From Brachypodius melanocephalos (Eukaryota > Chordata > Aves > Passeriformes > Pycnonotidae), in the NCBI GenBank assembly GCA_013398615.1, contig VZSR01000680.1, positions 1,285,852 to 1,349,851 on the forward strand: DNA of 64,000 nt, given 5' to 3'. The notes beneath the pieces are model-generated. The model was not told the DNA's origin. It did not search any database and saw nothing but the letters and a program-made list of their open reading frames with translations. This document shows, piece by piece, positions 34,844 to 45,262 of the stretch (within the stretch, counting starts at the first letter, position 1; the number at the start of each line of letters is the position of its first letter). The position numbers were made by a program, and so were the translations under genes.

Positions 34844-34910
34844 GGGAGATGCTCCCGTCAGCCCTGCCCGGGGCTGGGGGATGCTCCCGTCAGCCCTGCC
34901 CGGCTGGGGT
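34844..34910 (+). repeat. Two-copy 32-bp GC-rich tandem repeat
   Basis: The block GATGCTCCCGTCAGCCCTGC followed by CCGG occurs at 34848 and again at 34880, separated by a G-rich linker, giving a 32-bp period. Because 32 is not a multiple of three, the duplicated ATGs at 34849 and 34881 fall in different reading frames. That argues against a conserved coding repeat here. Confidence 0.93.
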
Positions 34911-35169
34911 TGGGCAGACCCGGCGGTTCTCACCTCCCGGTTTCTAGCCGGGTTCCTCCCCGCCGCCCCTCCCGGCGTGGCGGGGCCGCCCCCCGGCCCG
35001 CCCGGTCCCTGCCGGTCCCGCCCCGCCGGCGTGGCCGCGCATTGTGCGCCAGCCGCTGCCCCGGGCGCTGCTCCGGGAGGGGTCGTGGCCGCTCGGGACC
35101 CCCGATCCTCCCGGGCCGGGCCTCGCCTGCAGCTCTGCCCTCGGAGGCGCCGTGCGGGGTCGGGCGCGG
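34881..35169 (+). other. Candidate first exon of an unidentified gene, ending at a splice donor
   Basis: From the ATG at 34881 a frame stays open for 96 codons plus one base, up to GCG|GTGAGT at 35169/35170, a near-consensus donor. If spliced there, the intron phase would be 1. The encoded stretch is rich in Ala, Pro, Gly and Arg, as any GC-rich frame would be, and has no domain I recognise. An earlier ATG at 34849 lies in another frame and stops at about 34947. The segment may be entirely 5' untranslated, and the true start site and coding status are unknown. I support the donor more than the coding potential. Confidence 0.3.
35017..35025 (-). promoter_or_regulatory. GC box (Sp/KLF-type site)
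   Basis: CCCGCCCCG, whose complement reads CGGGGCGGG, matches the core of the known Sp1/KLF recognition site. It lies inside the CpG island about 145 bases before the plus-strand splice donor, a sensible promoter position. Confidence 0.6.
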
Positions 35170-35175
35170 TGAGTG
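35170..35175 (+). other. Splice donor GTGAGT
   Basis: GCG|GTGAGTG matches the vertebrate 5' splice site at positions +1 to +6. It is the best donor on the plus strand of the island and supports transcription towards higher coordinates. The matching acceptor is not identified and may be outside the window. Confidence 0.5.
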
Positions 35176-35730
35176 GGGGTCGTGCGGGAACCGGGTGATG
35201 CCGCCGCCGGGTCTGTCAAGCCGGGGCTCTCCCCGCAGAGCTGGGCGAAGGGGGAGTGGGTCTGTGCTCGGCCCCCGCCGCGGGTCGCGGTGCCGGGGGC
35301 TCGGGGAGCGGCTCCGAGCACCCCCGGGCCCGGCGGTGGCGGAAGGTCGGGGGCTGCGGTGAGAGCGGTGGGTGCGGGGGGCTCCTGGCTTTGTGTGCGG
35401 CTGTGAGCTGCGGGGAGACACAGCCCCGGCTGCCTTTCGGAAGGTCCCTGGGAACGCTGGAGCTCGGGCTCGCAGGTTTCACTCCCTGCGTGTGTATTCA
35501 GTGTCTGTGCAGACGCTGCTCTCCTTTCCAGTCTGGAATAGCGATCTCAGGTAACTGGAGTTGGTTGTAAATGTAATTCCTCTGGTCTGACTGCTGTAAG
35601 CTTTATTCACGCAAGTAAGATCTCCATGCATGAGTGAATTTTTTTTTTTTTGCAGAATGATGTTGCATGTTTCCACCCTGAAATGCACAGGCTCCGATAG
35701 CTCCTGCAGGAGATGGGCTTGTCCCTTTCA

Positions 35731-35750
35731 GTGTGTGTGTGTGTCTGTGT
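35731..35750. repeat. Short GT microsatellite
   Basis: About seven GT units followed by CTGTGTG. Short and imperfect. Confidence 0.85.
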
Positions 35751-35936
35751 GCGGTCTCCGTTAATTTTGGCAGCTCGTAAGTGATCTTTGGTAAAGGTCG
35801 GGTGTCTTCGTGTTCTTCAGAAATGCGTTAGGCTGGATGTGTGCCTGTGTTTTGATAATACAGAAGTAACAAGAGACAACAGCCTTAAAAAAAGATTTAA
35901 GGAAATTGTTTAGCTTTCCTAATGCTTATCGTCTCT

Positions 35937-35977
35937 AGGTTCCTTTGCGTGATACACAATTGTGTTTTAATCATTTG
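35937..35977 (+). repeat. 41-bp element, copy B (matches 33392-33432)
   Basis: This copy is identical to copy A except at two positions (G for A in the ttgc-tgat part, C for A in the ttttaa-catt part). The palindrome ACACAATTGTGT is at 35954-35965. The two copies are 2545 bases apart and lie on opposite sides of the CpG island. Confidence 0.85.
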
Positions 35978-38900
35978 CATACTTGTAAGCAAGTCATGGT
36001 AAATTGCAGGGAACAATCAGGTTTTGTATTTACTAGCACGTTGATGAATAATAAAAGATCGGTCTAAAGCTAAATTTTGGTGCTTCATTTAAAATAAATT
36101 CTTGTAATTTCTTCTGTCTCTTGCACCTGTTAGCTTTTAGGAAAAGATGATTATGAGGTGATGATTAGGCAACTTTCTTACGACTTTAATTAAAGGAATA
36201 GTTCACTACAGGCCAGCTATAGAATAATGGACCCAATTGTCATCTGGTGCATAGTTGAATGTAGAGCTGTGGTACTGCCTGGCAAAACTGTTCTTTGTCT
36301 GTAACTTGTCCCGTAGCCAAAGCAGAGCTAAAACTTCATTCTAGGAGTCAGGTGAATGCAGTGTATAAATCTAATTCCTTTTATTATGAAGCATGTATTG
36401 ACAGGGATTTCATATCTATAATGTACATCGTTGCTTCAATGACTTAATGCTTCATCTCGCTGTTTCTTATTAGTAATCTAATTAGGGGAAAACTCTGGAA
36501 GGAATATGGAATTAAGACACAGTCCCAGTGGAACTCACTGAAAAGGCATTGCAGAGCAGACAGAGCATAAGAGGAATTTCCAGAAGTACTTACTCATCAC
36601 CCAAGACAGAGACAGATTTTGAACACTCCTAGCTTGTATTGAGGCTGCAGAGTTAATAGCGAGATTTTCAGGTCTTTCTTTTCAGTATTGAAACTTTTAT
36701 ATCCGGAATGCTTTGGGAGGCAATGAGGGAAATGTGTGTGTTGTAAGCCAAATTCTCAGCCTTCAATGCGTAAGAAAATCACACCCTGAGCACTTAAAAA
36801 TACCTGATCCTTGGGTTGCAGTCATAACTCCTACCACTTCCATTCTGGAGGCACTTCCATTTAATTTTTATAACAGATAGAATTACAGTTGTAAAATCTA
36901 GCCACAATAAGACACGCCAGTAAAATTGCTTTAATTATTTCTTTTTGTAATGTAGAAGCCGTTGGGATTGAATAGCTCTGTAAATACAGTAATAGAACTG
37001 TATGTGTCACTTAATCTCGGAACAAAAGTAATAGGTAATGGCTAAAAATAGTATTTCCTCTTTCAACAGTTGAGTTAAATGTGGATATTAACTGCAGCAA
37101 GATAGATTGGTCCAGAGCTAGAGGCTTGGATCATTCATGCATGCTGAGCTGGCCTACTTCTTTATTTTCCTTAAAAGTATCACTTTTGTGTGTGTGTTTG
37201 ATAATCATTCACAAATGCAAATCAAAAAGCTGTTCTTTAAAGTGAAAATTAGAGCTCGTTCTGCCGCACTATGAAGGCGCTGTAATTTCTAGAACACGTT
37301 CCGATGCCGTGTAGCTCAGCACAGACTGCTGAGCTGTGTTCAGGTTGTGCCTGCATTGACACGAGTGGCTGCTCTCACACGTGGATGACAACATCCTCGC
37401 ACCAGGGGAGAGCTGTTAGGTCTGTTTCTGATCATTTAACACTGTTTGAAGTGTTTCAGTGTCACTGCTCAATAAATGCCTTCATAAAAAGGTCAGTGAA
37501 AAAATTACCTCTCCAATAGCCCTGTCACAGCCTCTCAAGGAACTGTTGAATTGTGAGAGCTGGTGATTATCTGCCTACATCTGTGGCCTGGGACTCACTG
37601 ACACTGAGCATAAAGAAGAGGAAAAAATGACAAATGCTTGTCCAGCAGCACATCCTCTTAGAGATGTTTGCTTTCCCCCAGTTTCATAGAATAAGACCGG
37701 TGAGTTTGAGGTGTGGCTAAAAGAGTGATTAATTACCTAGTGCATATTTAGCCCTTGGAAGATGGAAAATAACGTATGGGGATGATTTGAATTAAGTGCA
37801 TTTATTCCCTGCTGTTAAAGAAATTCCTTGCCTGCTCTGTGTCTCAAGTTGGAGCTGTAGGCAATTTTAAAGTATTATTTAAGGTGTGGTTTAGGTTTGT
37901 TTAAACAGAAGAGTGAGGGAAAGTCTTTCAACAGGAAAAAATAGTAGGTAAAGATTTTCTTGTTTAAGCCTTTTATTTTAGTAGCAGCAAATCTGTGTAT
38001 TTGGGAACGAGGGGAGTTGAATGGACCGAGCGAGGAGCTGTTGTGTGAGGTAAAATTCTGATATTGTTCTCTTATGCCATCCTGGAAATACATTTGCATT
38101 TAAAATTTCCAGGCGAACCAAGCAATAGGACCGGTGCAGAATGCTAAATGAAACCTGACAGCCAACTGAAAATGCCACACAGTGGTGCTGGGCATTCCTC
38201 TGCTCAGGCAATTGAGCTGAAGATTGTTTCTTTTAATGATTATGGATCTGAAACGAAGACTGGTTCTGAAAACAAATGGGATGTCAATTTTATTCTGAGG
38301 TATTTTCACTTGAAAGGTGTTTACTTTCTGTCACATTACCCCGCAACTGCTTGAAAACTCACAGAAACTGTAAAGTTCAAATCCCCTTCTGCCCATCAGA
38401 TAGCCACAATATACTCCTTTGTGTCGCTCAGGCTGAAATTCGATCTGCCTGGGAGGCTGATGAGTGGATTGGGGCTCAGTTGTGATCCCAAAGATACCGG
38501 GTATCCCCACAGAGGTACCTTTATGTTGCTTGTTCGAGCAGACAAAGCAGCAGCACTTTTGGGGAATGTGGTGATGCATTTCCTGTACGAGAGTAAAACA
38601 TGTTTCTGCTCTGGAGAAGCGAGATGTGGAAGTCAAGATGATGGCAACTGGGGAAGGAATGCAAAAGGAACCACGAAAGGAACCATGAAAGGCATCAGAA
38701 GAGATTGGTGGGTTTTACCTTTTCATGTGTCAAACTTGGGTGCCTGCAGTCATTGGCAGTAAACTGTCCTTGTGCAGACAGACCAACGATGCAGAACAAT
38801 CTGAGGAGACTGAGGGTTGGAAAGAGGGAAGAAGAGGATAGATAGGTTAATGTGTGTATTGGGTGTGAAAGAGCACCTGCAGTCACAGGGCTGGGACAAA

Positions 38901-41900
38901 CCAGGGGCCTGTGCTTGGCTGTGGCTGCTGCAGTGCAGCAGTGGTACGGACAGCACAGTGGTCCATGATATCCCAGTTATACACAGAAGAATAACAGGCT
39001 TTACACGTGCAGTGTGGATGCATTTGGCTCCCTGGCATAACTGTAAGGTATTTGCTCTTGGAAAGTTTCTGAGGGAACGGAAAGAGCTGATTAGCAGAGC
39101 AAAGTGACTGATTTCTGAGGAATGATTAAAAATACTTAATATAGATTATCCGAGAAGCAAAGACTCTATTGATTTCAGGTATGATTACTCAAGAAACATA
39201 ATCTCTTAGCCTTTGCAAGAGGATGTGATTAGACATAATGGGCTGCAAAAGAGAAGGTAACTTGAACATCAAGAAAAGCTGTTTGCAATGAAACTAAATA
39301 ATCTTCCATGAGAAATGATGGTAACATTGTTTGGTGTTGTGTAACACTCACATCCATCTGGGAAAAATGTTCTCCAGGGCTGGTCATTCGGAGTCACATC
39401 TTCCCTGGCTGAGCTGTGCCTGGGGATTAGGGTGGAGGTTTTGGAAAGAAAGCTCTTTAGTCTGCCAGGTCAGCTCTTCTGTTGGGAGTTGGCTGCTAAG
39501 CCCCCCTCTGCAGCCTGCTGGAAGAGCAGTCCCTCCCTGGTAGCTTGGATTTGTATGGATGAATTAATAGGTCTCATTCCATCTTTAGCCTCTGATCCAG
39601 GAAATACATGAGCATTTGCTGGCATCTGGCATGTCTGCTGTTATTCTGTAAAACAAACACCGGAGCATCTTGAATTCTGCTTTGATCCTGCAGTGAGGGA
39701 ATATGGGAAGAGGCAAGTGATGGAAGGTGCTCCAGTGGTGAGCACAGCAGGCTGGGCTAGAAATATCACTGGGTTTTCATTGACTTTGTTAATTTGTGTT
39801 CTTGGACCCGTGCTGAATTCTGCTTTTAAAGAAAAGCTGAAAAGCAACAGGCTTGGGGTGTTTTCCTGTTTTAAATTTCAGCCATCACTGGCAAAAAACC
39901 CTAGTGGATAGTCTTGGACAGTAGTTGCCTCTTCCTGTGCCGAGCCCAGTAATAGGCACAACTTGTTGCTAAAATGTGAAAAGCCATTTCAGAGGGTTGT
40001 GCAGCTCTGGGTTTTGTGGTGTCACTGCAGAGTGGTCGTACTGTTCTGTTTCTCTCTTCAGATATGAGGTGGGTGAGCTCATGAAAAGTCTGATCAGACC
40101 ACTGAGAAGTACAGTGTATGATAACTTATGCTTCTGGGTGATTTGATCTTGTAACAGGCAATCTTTCCTCTACTAAATTTCTTGTATCCCACAATAAACT
40201 AAGAGTTTATATAACTTGGACACGCTCTTCCTGCAGAGCTGGTGGAGTTATAAGGGTTCCGAGATGGTATGTTGTTGCTAGATAGGGAAAAATGTGTTTA
40301 TTGTGATTCAGAGTGGCTTCATTTAAAAACTGGAGACAGTTTGTGTGTCTTCAGCATGAATGGTTTATTGAAGGGCAGGCAGGTAATACACAGACAGGCA
40401 TTTACAATGTTGGTTTAAGGATGAGCTTCTTTTAATTAAGTGTAAGTTTAGTCACAAAAGTTCCTCATCTGGTGACTTGGAATAAGGTTTTCACTTCCTG
40501 CGTCATCTATCCGTAGTGAAGATTTAGAAAAAAAGAAACTCTGAGATTTCGTTGTCTTGGTTGCGAAGGAAATGAGAAACCTGAGAGAAGTTAAGTGACT
40601 TCCAGAAACTGAGTTCACCCAGCTTGGATGTGCTCATCCAGCCCCTCTGAAAGCCAGTACTACTGGTCTCCCTTTAAACATTATATTAACTTTTCTTTCT
40701 GTAAAATACAGTTACGGCTCTCTCCAGGAAGAATGGAGAGACGCTTCTTTTCCTTTTTTTTTAACTACTATTTTTATCTAGAGAAATACTAGAAAACTGA
40801 TTGGATTTGGCGATTATAGGTAAATAACTTTTTCCTCCTAATTTCCCTTTAAAAGGAGTACCCACTGTTGTCTGCACAGGTATGACTTGGGTTTGTAGTA
40901 CCAGTTAGTTTTTAAAATATGGGCCCTAAGGACTTCAGTGGAGAGTCTTGGTGCCCTCCTGACTGCAGTGCTTATGGTTACCATGACTTTGTTGGCAAGG
41001 TTTTGCTTGTTCCTTGCTCTTCCTTGGCAGATACCTGGCCTTCAAAACAGGACACCTATCAGTGAGGTCTGAATCAGTCCAGTTCACAATGCCAGGAAAA
41101 ATACATTCTTGTGGTAGTTCTGGCATCCCTGACAACAGAAAGTATTGGAAAATTTGAGAGAGACTTTATTCTTACAAAATATCCAAGCCAGTTTTGTGTA
41201 ACTGAGAAGCAGCTTGGAAAGTTCAGATAAAAAGCCAGATGTTGGCCCAAATTATTGAGATTTGCTTGCATGAATCAAATTTGGCATTACAGCATGCTTC
41301 CCAAATTAATTTTGTCGTGTATAATTCCAGTGTGAGTTGGTTTTCTATTTTATTCTGCATGACTTCTGTTCATTTGTCATTATTAAGCTATTTCCTGGAG
41401 ATACTCAGGCTTAAGTGTGTGCTTGTACCAGAATTGTCTGCAGTTACACAGATAGAAAATATTAATCCAGATTAGAAGGTTCCCATGTACTGTGTATACT
41501 GTGTTTCAGTCATCATTTCTCAGTTTACCTGAATATTTGATTTGAAGAATTATCCCAGCCACGAATAAGTTACAAGGTTTAGCTTATTGTACTCGTGTAC
41601 AGTAAATTCTTTCTTTTGCTGTTTTTGACATTGGCAATACACTCCTGGCGTCATCTCTTAAAATTTTTTGCTGGGAAAAGGGTATGCAAAAGAATATTTA
41701 TTAGCTGATTTAAATTCAATTAACTTCATTTCCCTTTCATGGAGTTTTTAACAATGCTTAATGAGAGATGTAACCGAATTGCAGAGCTATTACATCCCTC
41801 TGAATACATAGAGATCTTTCCTGAATTCTCATGAAGGTTTCTTGATCATTCACACTTTAAACCTGGCCTTCTTAATTATTTCATAGCATATGGAAGGTCC

Positions 41901-44514
41901 CATAGATGCTAATTCTATTAATCTTTGTCATGCTTATTCAACAAATAGTTCCAGTTCCTCATTTATCTGCCTTAGTATCTGTTGTTTATTGGTGGGTTTT
42001 TTTCTGCCTTTAAACCCCTGAATTGAGGCACTAAGACCACCCTGTGCTAGGCGGGTATATAAACACAAAGCAAAGTGCATTCCCCGCTCTGCACATTAAC
42101 ACTTTGGGTTTATGGCTAAATGAGGGAGATTCCTCTTGACTGCCTTGTACTCACACCTCTACAGACATTCAGTTGCCACTTCAGCAGCATTTAGAAAGTA
42201 AATCTCCAGCTTAGGAAAAAAAAAATTAAAACTGAGCACCACTGTTGCTGAAAAAATTCTTGTGTTTATTGGAAGATGCAAGAATTTAAATTTATAAAGA
42301 CTACCTATCGTCTGCGTGCATAGGCAAAAATGTGATGCTCTTTGTTCTCTGCCTTGCTTTTCCTCTTATTCAAGCAATTGGGCTGATAAATGCTTGGAAG
42401 CTGTGTATCCCTCCTATTAGCCTCCTTGTTTGCTTGCCTTCTTTCAACAGCTTCTCCATTCACAGTGTTAAACAACAGGAGAAGAAAAACACTTAGAAAA
42501 TGAAAATACTCTAATGTCATGTAATCCGGTGAAGGGAGGTGTCCTGCTTCCACCACAGATGGTCAAATTAGAAAGGTTCCTTTCTTATCCTAGAGGCTGT
42601 TACGGCACGAAGAATGATAAAAGCACACTGAAAATTCAGATTATTGCATTGCTGAACACAAGCACCTGTGTGTGGAGCACTCGGAACTCTTTGAAGACTT
42701 GAGCCTGGGCTGTGATTTTGTGGGCAGCAGGGGTTCAGAGGCAGAGCTTGTGGATGTCAGAGCAGTTAACTGAGCTAGGCTCTTCCCTAAGCATTTCTTA
42801 AACATTCCTTGTTTTTCCTTTAGTTTCCCATGCAGGGACACAGATGTACATGGATATAAACATGCAGTTTAAACACAGTGTAAACAGACCGAACACAATA
42901 GCTGAGCCACTACTCTTAAACCAGCAGCCACCTCTCTGCTGGGTGTGCAGTGTGTCCTCCCCAGGGCCTGATGTAACCTTGTTTGGGGAATTAAGTGGAG
43001 TATGACTCCCAGAAGCACACATTTTGTGTCTAGATGATGCATTTCTTGTACTGACACAGCTGGTGGAAAATGTGTACGAGGCTTGCCATCCACATTTCGG
43101 TCAGGAGAAAGCTAGGAGAGGACATGTCCAGCCCAGACCCTGGATGGTCTCTCTGTGGTGATCCCATCAGCTGCTGGGAAGGTTGGATGCAGCTTTAAAC
43201 TCTGGGCCATCCACTTGGATGCTGCTTGCTTCATGCTGTTACTGGGAATGCTGCATAGCCTTGAGGGCCAGTGGAGTAGCTGCCACATCTGTTGGGATTC
43301 CTGCTCCATCCACCTGAGCTTTGCAAACCTGGTGAGCTGTATCTGGTAGAAGAGCTCAGAATGGCTTTCTATCCACAAGCACTACTGAACAAGACCTACA
43401 TAACTTGTGGCAGCGATTGGACCTTGGGGTATGACCTGACCCCTTATGTCTGGAGGCGGGTTGTGGTTTGGGATTGCCACAGTGATTAGGAAAACTCCTG
43501 GAGGGTTGTGAGGGAGCTTAGGTAGTCATTGCTACTGCTTTGGCTGGCTGCAGTGCTCTGTGCATGCATTCAAAGATCCCAGACAGAAACAAATAAAAGC
43601 CTTTGCTTTGGTTCCCCCTTATTAGTGATTTTTGGGGTTTTTTTTTGGTTTTTGTTTTTTTAAACTCCTGCATCTGCTGTGATGCACGGTCTCCTGCCTG
43701 CCTCTACGATTGAGACAGCAGTGGAGCAGATTTTTTAAGCTGATAAAGCACAGGAAAAAGCAGTGGATTTAGTGTAATTTGAAGACAGTTCATACCACTG
43801 AACAGCACAGTGTGCTGTGCTGGAATAAAGTGCTGCAAGATGGTGCCCTTGGTCAGGATTTGCAAAGTCATAGGGGATATTTGAAGCTGTTTAAGAGAGA
43901 ATTGCTTTGATTATGCTTTAAAAAACACTTTCTTTTGCTGACTACATCAAAGCCCTTATCTTCCTAACTTGGAAACAGAAATCATTAGGATGTGGGTGCT
44001 GCAGATCCAGCTCAGACCAGTATTCAGTTTTGTTCTTAATTTATGATGGTTTTGGCTTACTGTGAGGAAGTTAAATGGATTGTGGCTCTTTGGGTGGTGA
44101 CAGGAGATGTCTGGGAATAGTGACTCCAGCCCTGATGCGAACAGATCTCAGTGTTCAAGTCCTGTTTTGTAGCTGCTGAGGGGGTGTGATGGACCAGGGC
44201 TTGCACTGTCCTTTTGCAGACTTGGGTGAGTTCTGGAGGAGCACTTGGGTGAGAAATTGGTGAATGTGGAGAAGTTGAGTGGTGCCCGTGCATTTAGGAT
44301 AGCCAAAGGTGTCGATTATTCAGCACTGAGGTTTTGGGTACAGCAGCACCACGTGCCCTCTTCCTTGGCTCTTTCCCATGCTGACATTGCTGTCTCGTGC
44401 TTTAGCTGAATCCTGCAGCACTGACAGCTGAATCTTGGCACTGTCCTGCTTCCCATCCCTCCTTCTTCCCCACTCTCTCTCTGATTACGTTTCAGTTTCT
44501 TCCATGTAAGAACT

Positions 44515-44705
44515 TGTAGTGGTTTCACATTCGCCAGTTTCTGTTTCCCAAAATGAGTGTAGTGGTCTGAGTGCCCATTAGAATGATTTACCCTTTTCCT
44601 GCTGTGAGATGGGATTAGGAGAAAAGCAAAGCAGGCTCAAAACTTAAAAGGTATAAAGATAGGTTTATTAACAAAACTACAAGAAAGAAAAAAATACACA
44701 TTTTA
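44515..44705 (-). mobile_element. LTR fragment of an avian endogenous retrovirus
   Basis: The plus strand shows tgtagtggtttcac at the left edge, then 'gtgtagtggtctgagtgccc', 'tgctgtgagatgggattagg', 'caaagcaggctcaaaactta' and 'tttattaacaaaactaca'. Read on the minus strand this gives a ttaataaa poly(A)-type signal followed by a U5-like end finishing in ...CTACA at 44515. The pattern resembles a repeated bird LTR, from general familiarity. The 5' boundary to the right is not visible, and no internal retroviral genes are seen. Confidence 0.6.
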
Positions 44706-45067
44706 ACATGCGTATTCCCAGAGGCGTGTCAGCTTTCTACTGGTTTAACTAGATATCAATATTTCAACTTACTGATTGGGTTTTGCTATAACTTCCTAGA
44801 AAAGTCACTTCCTGGCAAAACCACCACAGAACTGTAAATTACTACAGTAAATCAGTCACTCTCTGGGGTTGTATTTGTCTGTTGTCCATTTTAATGAATG
44901 GAACTGTGCAAAAGCCTAAGAGATAAAATCATTTGAATTAAGGTACTGGGTCGTGTTTGGAGGCTTTTACTTTCTACTCAATGTAAGAGCAAATATTGCA
45001 AGACTGAAGAAATACAGGGGAAATTTTTAGCCCAATTTCCTCCCAGTACTCTAACTCACCACAAACC

Positions 45068-45110
45068 GTGTGTGTATGTACACATGGATATACACACACT
45101 CACACACACA
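45068..45110. repeat. GT-to-CA microsatellite with 10-bp inverted arms
   Basis: GTGTGTGTAT (45068-45077) is the exact reverse complement of ATACACACAC (45090-45099), and more CA units follow to 45110. The strand polarity of the dinucleotide repeat flips in the middle. Confidence 0.88.
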
Positions 45111-45238
45111 AATATTTACATTTAAGGCAGATGTTAAAATACTTGAAACTGATTTACAGGATGTCTTCAAAGCATTGAAAAAAACATGGGAATATTCTTG
45201 ATTTCCCATAATGACATGGTTCTTATTCAGGGTGTTCT

Positions 45239-45262
45239 GGGGGTAGGGGTGGAGGGCGGGGG
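45239..45262 (+). other. Strong G-quadruplex motif
   Basis: Four G runs of 5, 4, 3 and 5 bases are separated by TA, TGGA and C. This fits the standard G3+N1-7 pattern with very short loops. It stands in otherwise unremarkable AT-rich DNA and would be on the non-template strand of a plus-strand transcript. Confidence 0.85.

Larger units (their letters stand above)
34387..35480. promoter_or_regulatory. CpG island promoter
   Basis: This is the only strongly CpG-rich region of the window. For example, bases 34981-35040 contain 12 CpGs in 60 nt, while flanking kilobases have almost none. It includes a Sp/KLF-type GC box (CCCGCCCCG, 35017-35025) and the near-palindrome GCGCATTGTGCGC (35037-35049). 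I see no convincing TATA box. CpG islands of this size normally mark transcription start sites of broadly expressed vertebrate genes. Splice-donor sequences favour plus-strand transcription but also allow a divergent minus-strand transcript. The gene is not identified. Confidence 0.9.
35481..44514. other. Probable first-intron or intergenic DNA
   Basis: There is no recognisable coding exon or named transposon in about 9 kb. It holds a T14 run (35639-35652), a GT repeat (35731-35750), the second copy of the 41-bp element (35937) and otherwise unique AT-rich sequence. Given the plus-strand donor at 35170, intron 1 is the simplest reading, but this is inference. Confidence 0.45.

Noticed and set aside
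34647..35198. 183-codon plus frame across the CpG island as a complete gene
   Set aside because: Ala/Pro/Gly/Arg-rich frames are expected in any GC-rich island, and other frames are equally open. Only the part from the ATG at 34881 to the donor is kept as a weak exon candidate.
34930..35421. 163-codon minus frame in the CpG island
   Set aside because: It begins at GTG, is Arg/Pro/Gly-rich low complexity, and overlaps the plus-strand candidates. Composition explains it.
37684..37720. Possible CR1 terminus (tttcatagaataag)
   Set aside because: Only about ten bases resemble the CR1 end, and the following sequence does not continue the CR1 order.
43112..43378. Minus-strand frame with an exon-like run of sequence
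   Set aside because: It is open for 88 codons but has no recognisable domain and no good splice sites at the ends. I could not assign it to a gene or repeat.
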